NCBI GenBank assembly: GCA_017961235.1
Contig: JAGCXQ010000049.1
Coordinates: 1 to 64,000 of the forward strand
Source: Clostridiales bacterium
GTDB taxonomy: Bacteria; Bacillota; Clostridia; Saccharofermentanales; Saccharofermentanaceae
Direction: 5' to 3'
Length of the DNA stretch: 64,000 bases
In this document: positions 62,211 to 64,000 of the stretch, one piece after another
Position numbering within the stretch: the stretch's first letter is position 1
How the letters are laid out: every line of letters starts with the position of its first letter
Notes under the pieces: model-generated
The model's input: only the letters and a program-made list of their open reading frames with translations
The model's database searches: none
What the model was told of the DNA's origin: nothing
Made by a program: the position numbers and the translations under genes

Positions 62211-64000
62211 ATGCGCAGTTCGAAGAAGAACCAGAAATTGTTTAAAGTGATCCGTATCATTGCCATCGTGCTTCTTGCAGTACTGATGGTGGCGATCGTT
62301 TACTTTGGTTCTCTTCCGAAGCAGTATGATGTCTATCAGGGACAGATAAGCGAGTACGATATTACTGCAACAAGAACCGTGACGGATTCCTATGAGACGG
62401 AAAGACGTGCACGTATTGCGAGATCATCTGTCTCTCCGATCTATGTTATTTCTTCCGATATCACAGCTGAGAATGAGGAACTGGTCGAGGATTTCTTTAA
62501 TTATTGTGAGGAACTCCGTAAAGCGAATATTGATGATGTCGGTGTCGTGATCCGTAATAAAGCCGAGATGGGCACGCTTCTTCAGAAAGCGGTGAAAGAA
62601 TCCTATCAGATCGATCTTTCCGAAGACGTGGCATATACTCTGGCGAATATATCATTTGTGGATTATTCCTATGTGAAATTCGAAGCGAATGAGATCACCG
62701 GTATGATCACGATGAATACTCTTGATTCGCAGTCTCTCCAGCAGGAGATCAGCAATTACGTATCCTATATGGAGGACAGCCGTACTCATGACAGTATCGA
62801 GTATGTTTCTCAAAAAGAACTCGTCCGTATTCTCCTGAATCAGCTTCTCAAGCCGAATGCGGTTTATGATGAAAAAGCTACGGAGAACGCCCGCGTTGCT
62901 GCTTATAAGAATGCGATCAGCGAACCCGTTATGATCCAGAAAGGTAACCGTATTATCAGTGTCGGTGAGACGGTCACACCGCATGTATATAGTCAGCTTC
63001 AGGATCTGAACCTTCTTCCGACGAATTCCTTTAACTATATGCTCCTTCTGGGCATCATCGTGTATATGTGCATTATTGTTGCGGCGGGCGCCTTTTATCT
63101 TTCCCGTTATGATGAGAAGGAGAATATCGATTCGAAGACATTTATCGCACTGATGCTTGCTTTTATCGTGCCACTGATCAGCAGCCGCTATCTGACATCG
63201 ATCTCGCCGTTGTTCTCGACGATCATGTTTACGGCAGTCATTTTTGCGATCTATCTTGGCATCCAGGGCGGCATCACGATGAGCTGGCTTTCTCTTCTCG
63301 TTGTACTTCCGATGAGTGCCTTTAATACTGAACTTATCTTTGTTTCGGCGATCTCGATTTTTGTCTGCTCTGTTGTTGCCGGACAGAGAAATCATAAATT
63401 CAATGCAGCCACCTTGATCATTCTTTCATGTGTGGCATCGCTGATGTCCTCTCTCGGCTATAATCTCGTTACACAGTCATCGACAACGGACACCTTTAAT
63501 TCCGCGCTTTGGAGCGTTATCAGTACAGGATGCTCCGTTGTCGCGGCGATCGGTTTCCAGCCGCTGTTCGAACTGATTTCCAATTCCGCATCTCCGATGC
63601 GTCTTCTGGATCTTGCCCAGCAGAGCCATCCGCTTCAGAAGAGACTCTTTCTGGAAGCTCCGGGTACATCCCAGCACAGTATGATGGTGGCAAACCTTGC
63701 GGACGCCGCTGCCGAGGCGATCGGCGCAAATGCACTGCTTGCGAAGGTCGGCTCCTACTATCACGATATCGGCAAACTCGAAAGACCGGAATACTTTACC
63801 GAGAACCAGCAGGATAAGGTAAATCCGCACGATAATCTCAGTATCGAGGAGAGTGTAGCGATCATTACATCGCACCCGTCTGACGGCCTGAAACTTGCGA
63901 AGAAGTTCCGTCTGCCTCTTGCGATCCAGAATATTATCCTTGAGCATCACGGTACGACATGTCCCGGATATTTCTATCTTAAGGCAAAGAAAGAGGCACA
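62211..64000 (+). CDS. pgpH: 7TM-HD family c-di-AMP phosphodiesterase PgpH/YqfF, 5' part
   Basis: Open to the end of the window, so about 597 residues are seen of a usual ~700. N-terminal membrane helix (VIRIIAIVLLAVLMVAIVYF), a large extracellular 7TMR-HDED domain (~residues 35-270), a block of about seven helices (~275-440) and a cytoplasmic HD domain with SQHSMMVANLADAAAEAIGAN, YYHDIGKLERPEYFTENQ and LEHHGTT. PgpH of Listeria hydrolyses c-di-AMP to pApA. ATG 62211 follows AAAGGAGAAGATCC, 2 bases after phoH. The phoH-pgpH order is conserved in Firmicutes. Confidence 0.93.
   Translation, partial: MRSSKKNQKLFKVIRIIAIVLLAVLMVAIVYFGSLPKQYDVYQGQISEYDITATRTVTDSYETERRARIARSSVSPIYVISSDITAENEELVEDFFNYCEELRKANIDDVGVVIRNKAEMGTLLQKAVKESYQIDLSEDVAYTLANISFVDYSYVKFEANEITGMITMNTLDSQSLQQEISNYVSYMEDSRTHDSIEYVSQKELVRILLNQLLKPNAVYDEKATENARVAAYKNAISEPVMIQKGNRIISVGETVTPHVYSQLQDLNLLPTNSFNYMLLLGIIVYMCIIVAAGAFYLSRYDEKENIDSKTFIALMLAFIVPLISSRYLTSISPLFSTIMFTAVIFAIYLGIQGGITMSWLSLLVVLPMSAFNTELIFVSAISIFVCSVVAGQRNHKFNAATLIILSCVASLMSSLGYNLVTQSSTTDTFNSALWSVISTGCSVVAAIGFQPLFELISNSASPMRLLDLAQQSHPLQKRLFLEAPGTSQHSMMVANLADAAAEAIGANALLAKVGSYYHDIGKLERPEYFTENQQDKVNPHDNLSIEESVAIITSHPSDGLKLAKKFRLPLAIQNIILEHHGTTCPGYFYLKAKKEA

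Noticed and set aside
1..64000. Mobile elements, prophage, CRISPR, rRNA
   Set aside because: No transposase, integrase, direct-repeat array or rRNA segment was recognised; gene content is housekeeping throughout.

Overview
The window looks like a chromosomal core segment of a Gram-positive, low- to mid-GC Clostridia-type bacterium. Evidence: a single-chain PurL of about 1260 residues, the smpB/tsaD, ruvCAB, rny-ymdB and phoH-HD-phosphodiesterase neighbourhoods, RqcH, QueH, DUF3048 and LCP envelope proteins, DUF5688/DUF5702 proteins typical of Clostridia, strong GGAGG ribosome-binding sites, and two perfect Spo0A-type boxes (TTTGTCGAA). Genus cannot be fixed from sequence alone; a gut or rumen relative of Oscillospirales/Lachnospirales is a guess. 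I see no insertion sequence, prophage, CRISPR array or rRNA. Coding density is very high: no gene-free stretch exceeds 300 bases (the longest, about 210 bp, lies between the prs pair and engB).

Layout. 1-13 kb: 3' end of a class IV aminotransferase, htpG, then a tightly packed run purL-rsmA-zapA-like-U32 peptidase-dut, a membrane-anchored alpha/beta-hydrolase-like protein, tsaD and smpB. 13-19.7 kb: envelope genes (VanZ-like, DUF3048 lipoprotein, LCP protein, a PP2C-like/SH3b membrane protein, a sugar oxidoreductase). 19.8-24 kb: pyrimidine phosphorylase, ruvC-ruvA-ruvB, queH. 24-29 kb, minus strand: two tandem PRPP synthetases, a small membrane protein and rqcH. 29-35 kb: engB, comEC, holA, a eukaryote-type NADP isocitrate dehydrogenase and a SEC-C protein. 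35-42 kb: radC, DUF5688, mreC-mreD-mrdA, an MgsA-like protein and an MBL hydrolase. 42-45 kb: a TadE-like secreted/pilus gene cluster. 45-52 kb: yerC-like, secA, punA, ahcY, mtaD and tRNA-Arg. 52-57 kb: nicotinamidase and pncB (NAD salvage), tRNA-Thr, a solute-binding lipoprotein, a GNAT-Ogt fusion and a flavin reductase. 57-64 kb: rny, ymdB, lspA, rluD, phoH and a 7TM-HD c-di-AMP phosphodiesterase cut by the window end.

How the genes work together. Most blocks are housekeeping: nucleotide supply (purL, prs, dut, pdp, punA), DNA repair and uptake (ruvCAB, radC, holA, comEC, ogt), ribosome maturation and rescue (rsmA, smpB, engB, rqcH, rluD), cell shape and envelope (mreCD, mrdA, LCP, lspA). 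punA-ahcY-mtaD form a purine/S-adenosylhomocysteine recycling set, and the nicotinamidase and pncB genes form a two-step nicotinamide salvage pair.

The most interesting points are a near-identical stretch of about 20 bp with a perfect 0A box upstream of both comEC and the TadE-like cluster, which suggests co-regulation of DNA uptake and surface appendages; several apparent pseudoenzymes (PP2C-like, alpha/beta hydrolase, MgsA-like, second PRPP synthetase) whose catalytic residues are replaced although the folds are kept; a probable AUA start codon for rny; and a strong terminator hairpin directly in front of radC.
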